Shown here one piece after another: positions 50,739 through 61,617 of a stretch of 64,000 nt of DNA. The notes under the pieces were generated by a model that was not told the DNA's origin, searched no databases, and worked only from the letters and a program-made list of their open reading frames with translations. A program made the position numbers and the translations under genes. The DNA lies in NCBI RefSeq assembly GCF_039533965.1, contig NZ_BAAAUN010000001.1:806001-870000 (forward strand). Direction: 5' to 3'. The DNA comes from Microbacterium luteolum. GTDB lineage: Bacteria > Actinomycetota > Actinomycetes > Actinomycetales > Microbacteriaceae. Numbering within the stretch: position 1 is the first letter of the stretch; every line of letters begins with the position of its first letter.

Positions 50739-53480
50739 TCACCCCGGCGCGAGCGCCGGAACGATGACACGGCGTGGTGACCCGGCACCGCGCACCGACC
50801 ACGCTCGGCCGGCGTGCGGATGCGCGAAGGGCGGCAGTTCTCGGACACCCGCGAGCTGACGCAGATCCGCCGGCTGCTCCGCGCGGACGAGGACCTCCCC
50901 GGTCGCGCGGACTCCCTGCCAGATCGACCAGCTGCGTTGCCAGGTCTCGGCATCCGCCACGAAGATACACGGGACGTGCGGCCGCAGTCTCTCCGCACCC
51001 GGGAGAAGCACTTCGCAGTCCGGGTGAGCCGCCTGCAAGCGCGCCACGATGTCGGAGGCGCCGGTGCTCACCACCGCCGAGATGCTCGCCGCGGGGCTCC
51101 ACGCCGGCGGCGACGGCTCGACCGGGATGACGACGGCATCCTCCTCGACCCAGGCGAACTGCATCTCACGCCCGCCGAGGACCGCTCGGCCGGGGACGCG
51201 GTCGCGGATGAACCCGGACGGTTCTCCCCCGGCCGCGATGTGCTCGACCCGACTCGCCATCCGCAGCAGGGCCCGTCGCGGAAGCGCATCGAGAAGACGA
51301 CCCACCGGGCCGGCCGCACGCGCGGCGGTCATCACGATGGTCGCACCGCCCGCCCGCAGGATGCGCTCCCAGTGCTGGGCGAACTGCTGCGCATGCTCGG
51401 GTGGCAGTCCGGCGAGAAGGCCGTCCAGGTCGTCGCACAGCACCACCGGCGGCAGCGGTTCGCTGCCGGTCGACCAGGCCGCGACCAGGTCCCACGCTCG
51501 CTCGGCATCGCGCGGCACCCATCGCGCATCCGGGCGCTGCGCGGCGATCAGCCGCAGAGCCGTGGTGCGTCCGGACCCAGGCGCGCCCAGGATCGCGATA
51601 CCCCGTTCCACCCCGCAGCCCAGCAGCTCGAGAGGCTGTGACTGCTGCTCCGGTGCGTCGGATCGTCCCAGGATGGCTGTCCCCGCCGGCACAGGCGGTG
51701 CGTCGAGTGTGAGTTCTCGGAGGGGGACGCTTCCGGGCAGCGCGGGAAGCCAGGGACTGCGTGGTCGCTCGACGGCAGCCCATCGCATACCGACCTGCCG
51801 CAGATCCGCCGCGCCGGTGAGAGCGACGCGCAGCGCGACCGGCGCGTGATCCTCGGGACGGCGCACCAGCGCGATTCCCCGCGAGCCCGCTCCCCCCGGG
51901 ATCTCCGACGCGGCGTCGGTCCCGATCACGAGCCTGCTGTCAGCGGCGTCCCCGACCCGCAGACTGATCCGCAGCGGACAGTTCGCGGCGAGGGCGTCGC
52001 GGACGACACCGGCAGCGCGCTGCGTGCCGAGGATGAGGTGCATGCCCAGCGCGCGACCGCGGGCGGCGACGTCGGTGAAGACGGCGCCGAGGTCCGGATG
52101 CTCCTGCAGAAGAGCCGCGAACTCGTCGACGACGATGACCAGCCGAGGCATCGACACGTCTCGCACGTCCCTGGCGCCCGCAGCCGCGAGCACCCCTTCC
52201 CGGTGCCGCAGCTCCGCGGTCAGGCTCGAGACACCCCGTCGAGCCCCGTCGTCGTCCAGATCGGTGATGACGGCGGCCACCTGCCGGAGCTCGCGCAGCG
52301 GCTCGAAGGCGGTGCCGCCCTTGAAGTCCGCGAGAACGAACGTCACGCGGTCGGGGCCGTTGGCCTCGGCGATCGCCGTCACCCAGGTCACGAGGAGCTC
52401 GCTCTTGCCCGTCCCCGTCGTGCCGGTGACGATCGCGTGCGGTCCGTCGTCCACGATGTCGACCACGATGTCCTCGTGGGCGCTCCGCCCGATGACCGCG
52501 GGGAGTCCACCGATGCTCTGCGACTGCCCGAGCTCGCGCATGGCGACGGCCTGCGGAAGCGCGTCGGCGTCGCCGTGCTCCTCCTTGCACTCCCGGGCGA
52601 TCACCTGCGCCTGCGCGAGCGAGAGGCATTCCACGGCTACTTCCACGATTCCTCGTGGCGTCCTCAGCGTCGCAGCTCCCGGCTCCTCGACGTCGAGCAC
52701 GGTCGTCACGCCGTCGGGCACCTCACCTCCCGCGTCTGTGAGCCAGATCACGGCGTCGGCATCGATCCGGGTTCCGCCCGACGCGGCGACGCCGACACGG
52801 AATCCGCTCCGTCGTGCACGCACGGCGTGCGGCAGGGCATCGAGTCCCCACCGCGCGAGATCCTCGCCGACGAGCGAGAGCTGGGCGGCGCTGAACCGCA
52901 GACAAAGCTGCACGGCGACGGCGCGGGCGACCGCGGCGACCAGAGCCTCCGGTCCTCGCAGACAGACGCCGCGCCCGAGAGCCACCGTGAGCGGCGCATC
53001 GTCCAGCGATGCCGACCGCCCACGGAAGTCGCGCGCACGCGCATCGTCACCGCCGCCGCTGCAGCGGATCCCGCTCGGCACCCTCCCCCCGCCCACCACG
53101 AGAACGGTCGTCTCGTCCGGCGGATGTGCGTCACGGAGCGGCCGCCGGGTCAGGCACGACGCGGCATCCGGTTCCTGGAGCCACCGCGCGGCGCGCTCCT
53201 CGCGCTGTCGGCGCTCCAGCTCGGCCTCAGCCTCCGCCCATCCCGCCTCGGTCGCTGCGTCGTTGCGGCGCCGGTCTCGTCGTCTGCTCCGAGCTCCGTC
53301 GGCGAGCGACGCCACGAGCATCAGCGGACCGAGCGCAGCGAAGCAGAGAGCGTACAGCGAACCGGTGACCAGCCAGAGCACCACTCCGGCGGCGATGGGC
53401 ACGATCGCCGCCATGAAGGGCAACGAGGGGCGACGCGGCTCCGGGGGCGCAGCGGGGAGAGCGATCGGAAAGGAGTCCAT
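50739..53480 (-). CDS. FtsK/SpoIIIE-type ATPase, EccC-like
   Basis: A 913-aa membrane-anchored ATPase. Two TM helices at about 20-65 are followed by a charged coiled segment. The first FtsK domain has Walker A TGTTGTGKSELL (about 350-361) and Walker B LVIVVDEFAALLQ, with the ARGRALGMHLILGTQR motif. A second, weaker ATPase has GAPGSGRTTAL (about 630) and lacks a clear catalytic Glu after VVLCDDLDG. This tandem arrangement resembles EccC of type VII secretion rather than FtsK, whose gamma domain is absent. No WXG100, EccB, EccD or EccE gene is near. A PP2C phosphatase gene lies just upstream. Confidence 0.82.
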   Translation of the reverse strand: MDSFPIALPAAPPEPRRPSLPFMAAIVPIAAGVVLWLVTGSLYALCFAALGPLMLVASLADGARSRRRDRRRNDAATEAGWAEAEAELERRQREERAARWLQEPDAASCLTRRPLRDAHPPDETTVLVVGGGRVPSGIRCSGGGDDARARDFRGRSASLDDAPLTVALGRGVCLRGPEALVAAVARAVAVQLCLRFSAAQLSLVGEDLARWGLDALPHAVRARRSGFRVGVAASGGTRIDADAVIWLTDAGGEVPDGVTTVLDVEEPGAATLRTPRGIVEVAVECLSLAQAQVIARECKEEHGDADALPQAVAMRELGQSQSIGGLPAVIGRSAHEDIVVDIVDDGPHAIVTGTTGTGKSELLVTWVTAIAEANGPDRVTFVLADFKGGTAFEPLRELRQVAAVITDLDDDGARRGVSSLTAELRHREGVLAAAGARDVRDVSMPRLVIVVDEFAALLQEHPDLGAVFTDVAARGRALGMHLILGTQRAAGVVRDALAANCPLRISLRVGDAADSRLVIGTDAASEIPGGAGSRGIALVRRPEDHAPVALRVALTGAADLRQVGMRWAAVERPRSPWLPALPGSVPLRELTLDAPPVPAGTAILGRSDAPEQQSQPLELLGCGVERGIAILGAPGSGRTTALRLIAAQRPDARWVPRDAERAWDLVAAWSTGSEPLPPVVLCDDLDGLLAGLPPEHAQQFAQHWERILRAGGATIVMTAARAAGPVGRLLDALPRRALLRMASRVEHIAAGGEPSGFIRDRVPGRAVLGGREMQFAWVEEDAVVIPVEPSPPAWSPAASISAVVSTGASDIVARLQAAHPDCEVLLPGAERLRPHVPCIFVADAETWQRSWSIWQGVRATGEVLVRAEQPADLRQLAGVRELPPFAHPHAGRAWSVRGAGSPRRVIVPALAPG

Positions 53481-53539
53481 GCTCCTCAGTGCACAGCATG
53501 CAGCCTCCGCAAAGGGCGCTGTCCACAGGAGCGGGGCGG

Positions 53540-54340
53540 CTACTCCGCGTCGTCGTCCGTTGTGGAGGGCGACTCGTCCGCCTCGCCCACCTGAACGATG
53601 ACGAGCGTGACATTGTCGCGTCCACCGTTCTCCAGAGCCGCGGCGAGCATCGCATCGACGGCGTCGGCGGGGTCGGCGTTCTCGCGCAGGAAGTGCTGGA
53701 TCCCGTAGTCGGTCAGCTCCTTCGTGAGCCCGTCCGAGCAGATGACGAAGCGGTCGCCCGCTCGCACATCGATCGTGAGATAGTCCGGCGGAGTGAGCTC
53801 GCTCGCACCGACGGCACGCGTGATCACGTTGCTGTAGGGGTGGCCCTCGGCCTCCTCCGGGCTGAGCTTGCCCGCCGTGATGAGCTCCTGCACGACCGAG
53901 TGGTCCGTGGTGACCTGCACCAGCCGGTCGTCACGGAGCAGATAGACCCGGGAATCGCCGATGTTCAGCGAGACCCACTGCGGCACGTCGCCGTCGACGT
54001 CGAGGAAGACCCCGGTGAGCGTAGTGCCGGTGCCCTCGTCGGTGGTCTCCGGGTGGTCGGCGATGTCGGCGACGGCCAATTCGAGCGCGTTCTCGATCGC
54101 GGCCCTGTCGACCTCGCCGGACTCGACCATCGCCTCGAGCCTCGCGACCGTGCTGCGGCTGGCGATCTCTCCCCCGGCATGACCACCCATGCCGTCGGCG
54201 ACGATGAACAGCGGGTACTCCGCCAGGAACGCATCCTGGTTCGTCTCACGGCGACGGCCCAGATCGGTGACGCCGGCCCACGAGAGCAGCAGCGGGCGCT
54301 CTGCGATCGTGATGCTGCGCGTCTTCGTCGTCTCAGCCAC
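53540..54340 (-). CDS. PP2C family protein serine/threonine phosphatase
   Basis: A 266-aa soluble Mg/Mn-dependent phosphatase. Family motifs are in order: GRRRETNQDAFL, FIVADGMGGHAGGE (metal Asp), GTTLTGVFL, SLNIGDSRVYLLRDDRLVQV, DHSVVQEL, ITRAVGA, FVICSDGLTKEL and GGRDNVTLVIVQV. Unlike PstP it has no TM anchor. The GTG start has GGAGG 6 nt upstream. It lies 59 bp upstream of the EccC-like ATPase gene, so the two may be cotranscribed. The phosphatase could then regulate FHA-domain partners of that system (inference). Confidence 0.92.
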   Translation of the reverse strand: MAETTKTRSITIAERPLLLSWAGVTDLGRRRETNQDAFLAEYPLFIVADGMGGHAGGEIASRSTVARLEAMVESGEVDRAAIENALELAVADIADHPETTDEGTGTTLTGVFLDVDGDVPQWVSLNIGDSRVYLLRDDRLVQVTTDHSVVQELITAGKLSPEEAEGHPYSNVITRAVGASELTPPDYLTIDVRAGDRFVICSDGLTKELTDYGIQHFLRENADPADAVDAMLAAALENGGRDNVTLVIVQVGEADESPSTTDDDAE

Positions 54341-54419
54341 GTGCTGCCTCCGATGGACCTGCGGCTGATCGGGCGAGCGCAGGATACTCACACATCGTAG
54401 TGGAACTCCGGTTCCCGAC

Positions 54420-55403
54420 TCATACTCGCGCCCCCGGGTCCTCGGGCAGCGGGAACATCTCGTCGATGGTCGCGAGGTCGGCGGCGTCCGGTCGCCACGC
54501 ATCACCGGCGAGGGCGTTCGCCTCGACCTGAGCCGCAGAGGTGGCCCCGGCGATGACGCTCGACACGACCGGATTCGAGAGCAGCCAGCCGAATGACGCC
54601 TGCAGCATCGTGATGTCGCGATCGTCGCAGAACGCGCGGAACTCGTCGAGGGCATCCCACGGCGCGTTCTCCCACACGTGGCGACGGCTCGACATGATGC
54701 GACTCGACGCCGGACCGCCGTCACGGGTGAACTTGCCCGTCAGCAGACCGTTGTGCAGCGGGAAGAACGGGAAGAACCCGAGTCCGTACCGCTCGACGGC
54801 AGGGAGAACTTCCCTCTCGGCTGCACGCGCGAGCAGGGAGTAGTGGTTCTGGGATGAGATGAAACGACCGGTCGATCTCTCGTGCGAGGTGAACTCCGCC
54901 TCGGCGATCTGCCAGCCCGAGAAGTTCGAGTGCCCGTAGTAGCGGATCTTGCCTTCGCGGACGAGTTCGTCGAGCGCATCCGTCGTCTCCGCGATCGGCG
55001 TCTCGGGGTCGGGCAGGTGCAGCTGGTAGAGATCGATCCAGTCCGTGCGCAACCGGCGCAGGGACTCCTCGACAGCACGGCGCACGTAGCGACGCGACCC
55101 GCGGCCGGCCGGAAAGTCGTAGCCCATGTCGCGTTCCTGACCGAACTTCGTCGCGAGCACGACGCGGTCGCGGCGACCTTCGAGCGCCTCCCCCATCAGG
55201 GACTCGCTCGCGCCGGGCGCGGCGCCGTACATGTCGGCAGTGTCGAGCAGCGTGATCCCGTGGGCTATCGCCGCGTCGAGGACCTCGCGGGTGCCGGAGA
55301 GCGTCTCCGTCGCGGTCCCCGCACGCCCGAAGTTGTTGCAGCCGAGGCCGGTGGCCGATACGAGGAGACCGGAGGCGCCCACCCGGCGCTGCGACATGAC
55401 CAT
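54420..55403 (-). CDS. Aldo/keto reductase
   Basis: A 327-aa NADPH-dependent TIM-barrel oxidoreductase. The catalytic tetrad is visible in TLLDTADMYGAAPGASE (Asp, Tyr), VLATKFGQ (Lys) and LYQLHLPDPETPI (His). C-terminal GATSAAQVEANALAG provides the NADP-binding site. It is closest to the YajO/IolS-type group. ATG 55403 is preferred because TAACGT ends 7 nt upstream; the in-frame GTG at 55412 overlaps that box and would add three residues. It may be cotranscribed with the phosphatase gene 80 bp downstream. The substrate is unknown. Confidence 0.88.
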   Translation of the reverse strand: MVMSQRRVGASGLLVSATGLGCNNFGRAGTATETLSGTREVLDAAIAHGITLLDTADMYGAAPGASESLMGEALEGRRDRVVLATKFGQERDMGYDFPAGRGSRRYVRRAVEESLRRLRTDWIDLYQLHLPDPETPIAETTDALDELVREGKIRYYGHSNFSGWQIAEAEFTSHERSTGRFISSQNHYSLLARAAEREVLPAVERYGLGFFPFFPLHNGLLTGKFTRDGGPASSRIMSSRRHVWENAPWDALDEFRAFCDDRDITMLQASFGWLLSNPVVSSVIAGATSAAQVEANALAGDAWRPDAADLATIDEMFPLPEDPGARV

Positions 55404-55460
55404 GATCTCCACGTTAGTCCCCGTGCCGTCACCATCGGTGCGGCCCGCGGAGGGAACGGC

Positions 55461-55492
55461 ACAGGGCCCCCGACCGAAGTCGAGGGCCCTGT
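55461..55492 (-). terminator. Terminator after the DUF5684-type gene
   Basis: Arms ACAGGGCCC and GGGCCCTGT enclose an inner CGAC/GTCG stem with a four-base loop. It starts 10 bp after the stop of the leftward gene. Confidence 0.8.
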
Positions 55493-55501
55493 GTCAGACG
55501 A

Positions 55502-56293
55502 TCACGCCGGAGGCTGCGTGGGGTCGGACGGCGGCGCAGGCGGAGCCGCCGGCGGCGCGGTCGGGGGTGCCGGCGGAGTCGCCGGCGGAGCTGCCGGCGG
55601 AGCCGGCGGCGTGGTGGGCTGCACCGGAGGCACAGGTGCCCCGGTCGCCGGTGCGGCAGGAGCAGCCGGCGGCGCGTAGCCGGGCTGTGCCGGAGGCGCG
55701 TAACCCGGCTGTGCGGGCGGAGCGTATCCGGGCTGCGCCGGGGGCGCGTAACCCTGAGGAGCGGCGCCGTAGCCCTGCTGGGGTGCGGCGGCGGCCGGCT
55801 GGACGGGGATGCCGTCCCACACGGTGCGATCTCCGAGGAAGCCGTTGCCCGCCCAGGAGGCCGGCTGGATGTTCGGGTTCCAGCGCGACTTGTCGAACGC
55901 GTTGATGCCGAGCCAGACGATGCTCAGGAAGAAGTAGAGCACGACCCAGACCGCATCCTTCTGCAGCTTGAGGCCGACGCGCCACGCGGCGATCACAGAC
56001 AGCACGGCCAACGCGATCGAGAAGACGAAGCCGATCCCGATCCAACTGAGGAGCGCGGCGCCACCGATGCCGTAGAGCACGAGCCACGGGCTCAGGTCAC
56101 CGAGCTTGAAGAAGACCATCGAGTTGTAGACGGGCACCCAGGCACGCCACTTGCCCTGCACTCCGGCCTTCTCGAAGATCTTCATGAGGAAGAGAGAGCT
56201 CAGTACATAGCCGGCGATCGCGATCAGGAAGATCACGAAGGAATATGCGAGAAGCAGGCCGGCATAGCCTGCTCCGTAGTCGTCGTAATCCAT
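55502..56293 (-). CDS. DUF5684-type membrane protein with Pro/Ala-rich tail
   Basis: A 263-aa protein. Four TM segments (about 10-35, 50-65, 68-100 and 110-130) include the conserved IFEKAGVQGKWRAWVPVYNS loop typical of the DUF5684 group. The C-terminal 115 residues are low complexity: three GYAPPAQP units, then Pro/Ala repeats. The function is unknown. The tail is rich in Tyr-Ala-Pro-Pro units, similar in composition to the N-terminus of PrsW at 3403-4722. The ATG at 56293 is supported by family length; no strong Shine-Dalgarno sequence is seen. Confidence 0.75.
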   Translation of the reverse strand: MDYDDYGAGYAGLLLAYSFVIFLIAIAGYVLSSLFLMKIFEKAGVQGKWRAWVPVYNSMVFFKLGDLSPWLVLYGIGGAALLSWIGIGFVFSIALAVLSVIAAWRVGLKLQKDAVWVVLYFFLSIVWLGINAFDKSRWNPNIQPASWAGNGFLGDRTVWDGIPVQPAAAAPQQGYGAAPQGYAPPAQPGYAPPAQPGYAPPAQPGYAPPAAPAAPATGAPVPPVQPTTPPAPPAAPPATPPAPPTAPPAAPPAPPSDPTQPPA

Positions 56294-56432
56294 GAGACTC
56301 ACATTCTTTGGTCTCGGGAGACGGCTTTCGCCCCCCGCAACGAAGCGACCGCCTCGCATTGGACATGGTAGCGGTGCGCATGAGGGCGGGCAACGAACCA
56401 CGCGGGAGAGATATACCGGAAGTCACGCGGCG

Positions 56433-57179
56433 TCACTCGGCGACGACGAGCTCCAGAACGCCGGCGTCCGCAGTGTCGCGAAGCACGACGCCTTTCTTCT
56501 CCGCCCAGCTGCGCAGGCCGCGCAGCGACGCGATGCGCGGCCTGTCCTCGGCCAACGCCCGCACGAGCAGACCCTTGGACTTCTTGTTGAAGTGGTTGAG
56601 CGCCCTGCCCTTCTCCGTCACCACCCGGACGTAGGAGGAGGGAACGGATGCCGGGACGGGCCCGAGGGCCACATACGCCTCACTCCGCAGGTCGAGCACG
56701 AAGGCCGGCTCGGACTGCGCGATGGCGGATGACGTGGCCTCCGCCCAGTGCCGCCGGAGGGCCGGAAGACCGGGCACCGAGGTCCCCGCGGAGAGCCGGT
56801 ACGCGGGCAGCGCATCCAGGGCCCCGATCGGACCCAGCGGAGCGCTGTGGATCCACACGTGCTCGCCGAGCCAGCGGCGAGAGGCCGCCGACAGCGTGGC
56901 GGCATCCAACGCATCGAACAGCACACCCGTGTAGCGGTCGACCGCCGGCATGGTGGGCGCCGTCCGCAGCGTCCGATTGTGCTCCACATCGCCGACCTGA
57001 CGGTCGCTGAGCTTCAGAACCCTGCGCGCGGTCGCCTCGTCGGCGGCCAGATCTATCAGCGCGTCGAGAGCGGCGGATCGGTGCGCGTGCAGTTCGGGAA
57101 GGGCCAGCGAGGCGAGAGCGAGCGGTGCGCCGTCGCCGCCCGGACGCTTGGTCTCGGACGGTGGGAGCAGGATCTTCAT
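56433..57179 (-). CDS. yaaA: YaaA family peroxide-stress protein
   Basis: A 248-aa member of the YaaA/DUF328 family, DNA-binding proteins that lower intracellular iron under H2O2 stress in E. coli. Family features visible are KILLPPSETKRPGGDG at the N-terminus, AVDRYTGVLFDALDA, HVWIHSAPLGPIGALD, PAYRLSAG and the closing NHFNKKSKGLLVRAL. The sequence is typical across its length and has no extra domain. It lies between the DUF5684-type gene and the end of the ATP synthase operon, on the same strand, but is isolated from atpC by a strong terminator. Confidence 0.88.
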   Translation of the reverse strand: MKILLPPSETKRPGGDGAPLALASLALPELHAHRSAALDALIDLAADEATARRVLKLSDRQVGDVEHNRTLRTAPTMPAVDRYTGVLFDALDAATLSAASRRWLGEHVWIHSAPLGPIGALDALPAYRLSAGTSVPGLPALRRHWAEATSSAIAQSEPAFVLDLRSEAYVALGPVPASVPSSYVRVVTEKGRALNHFNKKSKGLLVRALAEDRPRIASLRGLRSWAEKKGVVLRDTADAGVLELVVAE

Positions 57180-57198
57180 GGGACCTCGGGGACAGACA

Positions 57199-57255
57199 CG
57201 TCCGCCCCGGACCGCCGACGCTCACGAGTGAGCGCGGGACGGTCCGGGGCGGACG
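57199..57255 (-). terminator. Cruciform terminator of the ATP synthase operon
   Basis: Positions 57199-57214 and 57240-57255 are perfect 16-bp complements, and an inner GCTCA/TGAGC hairpin (57220-57233) sits in the loop. It begins 16 bp after the atpC stop. Confidence 0.9.
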
Positions 57256-57270
57256 AGTGGAACAGAACTG

Positions 57271-57531
57271 CTAGGCGATGAGAGCCGCGTTGCCGGCGAC
57301 GATGGTCAGGGTGTCGCCCTCCATGGAGAGGAACCCGTCCTGCGCGTTGGCCAGCACCTTGGTGCCGTCGGTCTGGGTGATCCGGACCTGGCCCTCGGCG
57401 AGGATGGCCAGCACCGGCTCGTGGCCGGTCATGAAGCCGATCTCGCCCTCGACGGTCTTGGCGACCACGAGGCTCGCCTCTCCCGTCCAGACCTCCGCGT
57501 CGGCGGAGACGAGGCTGACGTGCAGCGCCAT
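57271..57531 (-). CDS. atpC: ATP synthase F1 subunit epsilon
   Basis: An 86-aa epsilon subunit. The beta-sandwich N-domain is complete: LHVSLVSADAEVWTGEASLV, GEIGFMTGHEPVLAIL, GFLSMEGDTLTIVAG. The C-terminal two-helix domain that inhibits rotation in E. coli is absent; this short form is common in Microbacteriaceae. ATG 57531 lies 2 nt after the atpD stop. It is the last gene of the operon, followed by a strong terminator. Confidence 0.95.
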   Translation of the reverse strand: MALHVSLVSADAEVWTGEASLVVAKTVEGEIGFMTGHEPVLAILAEGQVRITQTDGTKVLANAQDGFLSMEGDTLTIVAGNAALIA

Positions 57532-57533
57532 GG

Positions 57534-59009
<1,476 letters not shown>

Positions 59010-59909
59010 CTATTTGCTCGACGAGAGCGCGTCGGCGCCGCCGACGATCTCTGCGATCTGCTGCGTGATCTCCGCCTGACGCGCGTTGTTGCGCAGACGG
59101 GTGTAGTCGGTGATGAGCTTGTCGGCGTTGTCGCTGGCGGACTTCATCGCCTTCTGCGTCGCGGCCTGCTTGGCGGCGGACGACTGCAGGAGGGCGTTGA
59201 AGACGCGGCTCTGGATGTACACCGGCAGGATCGCGTCCAGCACGGTCTCGGCATCCGGCTCGAATTCGTAGAGCGGGTAGACGGTGTTCCCGGCTTCCGA
59301 CTCGTCTGCTTCCGAGATCTCCAGCGGGAGCAGACGCACGGATTCCGGCGACTGCGTCATCATGCTGACGAAACGGTTGTACACGAGGTGGATCTCGTCG
59401 ACGCCGCCCTCGTCCGCACCGCGGGAGAAGTCCTCGAGCAGCTGCTGCGAGATCTCCTCCGCCGTGTGGAACGACGGGGTGTCGGTGTCGCCGGTCCACT
59501 CCGCGGCCGCCGCGATGCGACGGAACTGGAAGTAGCCGACGGCCTTGCGACCGACGAGGTAGAACACCGGCTCCTTGCCCTGCTCGCGCAGGAGCTCCGC
59601 CACCTCGAGACCCTCACGGAGGATCTGCGAGTTGAAGGCTCCGGCGAGACCGCGGTCCGACGAGAAGATCACGACCGCGGAGCGGCGGATCGACTCGGGC
59701 TCACGGGTGAGCGGGTGGTCGACGTTCGAGTGCGTCGCGACGGCGGACACGGCCCTCGTCACGGCTCGCGCGAAGGGGCTGGACGCCTTGACGCGTGCCA
59801 TCGCCTTCTGGATGCGCGAAGCCGCGATGAGTTCCATCGCCTTCGTGATCTTCTTGGTCGTCTGAGCAGAAGAGATCTTCTGCTTGTAGACCCTGAGTTG
59901 AGCGCCCAT
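59010..59909 (-). CDS. atpG: ATP synthase F1 subunit gamma
   Basis: A 299-aa central-stalk subunit. The N-terminal coiled-coil begins [20 protein letters not shown] and is paired with the C-terminal helix containing [17 protein letters not shown]. The conserved [16 protein letters not shown] segment lies near the middle. It is slightly longer than E. coli gamma because of actinobacterial insertions, for example [20 protein letters not shown]. Spacing is 20 bp to atpA and 21 bp to atpD. Confidence 0.97.
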   Translation of the reverse strand: MGAQLRVYKQKISSAQTTKKITKAMELIAASRIQKAMARVKASSPFARAVTRAVSAVATHSNVDHPLTREPESIRRSAVVIFSSDRGLAGAFNSQILREGLEVAELLREQGKEPVFYLVGRKAVGYFQFRRIAAAAEWTGDTDTPSFHTAEEISQQLLEDFSRGADEGGVDEIHLVYNRFVSMMTQSPESVRLLPLEISEADESEAGNTVYPLYEFEPDAETVLDAILPVYIQSRVFNALLQSSAAKQAATQKAMKSASDNADKLITDYTRLRNNARQAEITQQIAEIVGGADALSSSK

Positions 59910-59929
59910 GAAATCAGTACCTCACGCGG

Positions 59930-61570
59930 TTACGCGCGACGACCCTTGACGATCTTCTCCTGGTTGACGTCGTCCGCCTCGGCCGCCGCGTGCTCCTCGT
60001 GACCGGGAGCGCCGATGGCGTGTCCCTTGCCACCCTGGAATTCCAGGACGAAGGCATCGGTGTGCTTCTCGAGCTCTGCGACCGTGTCGTCATCGAGGAC
60101 GTTGGTCTCGCGCAGGGTCTCGAGGACCTTGGTGTTGCGACGCAGGTAGTCCAGGAGCTCGCGCTCGAAGCGGAGCACGTCGGAGACCTCGATCGTGTCG
60201 AGCTTGCCCTTCGTTCCGGCCCAGATCGAGACGACCTGCTCCTCGACGGGGTACGGCGAGTACTGCGGCTGCTTGAGCAGCTCGGTCAGACGCGCACCAC
60301 GGGAGAGCTGACGACGCGACGCCTGGTCGAGGTCGGACGCGAACATCGCGAACGCCTCGAGCGAGCGGTACTGCGCGAGCTCCAGCTTCAACGTTCCGGA
60401 GACCTTCTTGATCGACTTGACCTGCGCGTCACCACCGACTCGCGAGACCGAGATACCCACGTCGACCGCCGGACGCTGGTTGGCGTTGAAGAGGTCGGAC
60501 TGCAGGAAGATCTGGCCGTCGGTGATCGAGATCACGTTGGTCGGGATGTACGCCGAGACGTCGTTCGCCTTGGTCTCGATGATCGGGAGACCCGTCATCG
60601 ATCCGGCACCGAGCTCGTCGGACAGCTTCGCGCAACGCTCCAGCAGACGCGAGTGCAGGTAGAAGACGTCACCCGGGTAGGCCTCGCGGCCCGGCGGACG
60701 ACGCAGCAGGAGCGACACGGCGCGGTAGGCCTCGGCCTGCTTCGACAGGTCGTCGAAGATGATGAGGACGTGCTTGCCGCCGTACATCCAGTGCTGGCCG
60801 ATCGCGGAACCCGTGTAGGGAGCGAGGTACTTGAAGCCGGCAGGGTCGGATGCCGGAGCCGCCACGATCGTGGTGTACTCCAGGGCGCCGGCCTCTTCGA
60901 GCGCGCCCTTCACCGAGGCGATGGTCGAGCCCTTCTGGCCGATCGCGACGTAGATGCAGCGCACCTGCTTGTTGACGTCGCCCGACTCCCAGTTGGCCTT
61001 CTGGTTGATGATCGTGTCGATCGCGATGGCCGTCTTGCCGGTCTGGCGGTCGCCGATGATCAGCTGACGCTGACCACGGCCGACGGGGATCATCGCGTCG
61101 ATGGCCTTGATGCCGGTCTGCATCGGCTCGTGGACCGACTTGCGCTGCATGACGCCGGGCGCCTGCAGCTCGAGCTCGCGGACCGCCTCGGTCGCGATCG
61201 AGCCGAGGCCGTCGATCGGGTTGCCGAGCGGGTCGACGACGCGGCCGAGGTAGCCGTCGCCGACGGGGACCGAGAGGACCTCACCCGTACGGGTGACCTC
61301 CTGGCCGGCCTCGACGCCGGTGAACTCGCCGAGGACGACGACACCGATCTGGTGCTCGTCGAGGTTCAGCGCGAGACCCTTGGTGCCGTCTGCGAAGGTC
61401 ACGAGCTCGTTGGCCATGACGCCGGGCAGGCCCTCGACATGCGCGATTCCATCCGCGGCGTCGATGACGGTGCCGACCTCGGTCGCCGCGGCCCCGGTGG
61501 GCTCGTAGGCGGCGGCGAAGTCCTTCAGCGCGTCACGGATGACGTCGGGGCTGATCGATAGTTCTGCCAT
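59930..61570 (-). CDS. atpA: ATP synthase F1 subunit alpha
   Basis: A 546-aa non-catalytic nucleotide-binding subunit. Walker [34 protein letters not shown] and the [20 protein letters not shown] segment with the conserved arginine region downstream ([11 protein letters not shown]) are intact. A C-terminal extension of about 30 residues rich in His/Ala/Glu ([16 protein letters not shown]) is typical of related actinobacteria. It follows atpH by 47 bp. Confidence 0.98.
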   Translation of the reverse strand: MAELSISPDVIRDALKDFAAAYEPTGAAATEVGTVIDAADGIAHVEGLPGVMANELVTFADGTKGLALNLDEHQIGVVVLGEFTGVEAGQEVTRTGEVLSVPVGDGYLGRVVDPLGNPIDGLGSIATEAVRELELQAPGVMQRKSVHEPMQTGIKAIDAMIPVGRGQRQLIIGDRQTGKTAIAIDTIINQKANWESGDVNKQVRCIYVAIGQKGSTIASVKGALEEAGALEYTTIVAAPASDPAGFKYLAPYTGSAIGQHWMYGGKHVLIIFDDLSKQAEAYRAVSLLLRRPPGREAYPGDVFYLHSRLLERCAKLSDELGAGSMTGLPIIETKANDVSAYIPTNVISITDGQIFLQSDLFNANQRPAVDVGISVSRVGGDAQVKSIKKVSGTLKLELAQYRSLEAFAMFASDLDQASRRQLSRGARLTELLKQPQYSPYPVEEQVVSIWAGTKGKLDTIEVSDVLRFERELLDYLRRNTKVLETLRETNVLDDDTVAELEKHTDAFVLEFQGGKGHAIGAPGHEEHAAAEADDVNQEKIVKGRRA

Positions 61571-61617
61571 TGTCTTCCCTTTGTATCTGGGTGCGCGGTT
61601 CCCCGCGCGAAGTCGTG

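Noticed and set aside
55620..55770. Tandem repeat as a possible mobile element
   Set aside because: These are the GYAPPAQP-coding repeats of the DUF5684-type protein tail; the frame is kept throughout.
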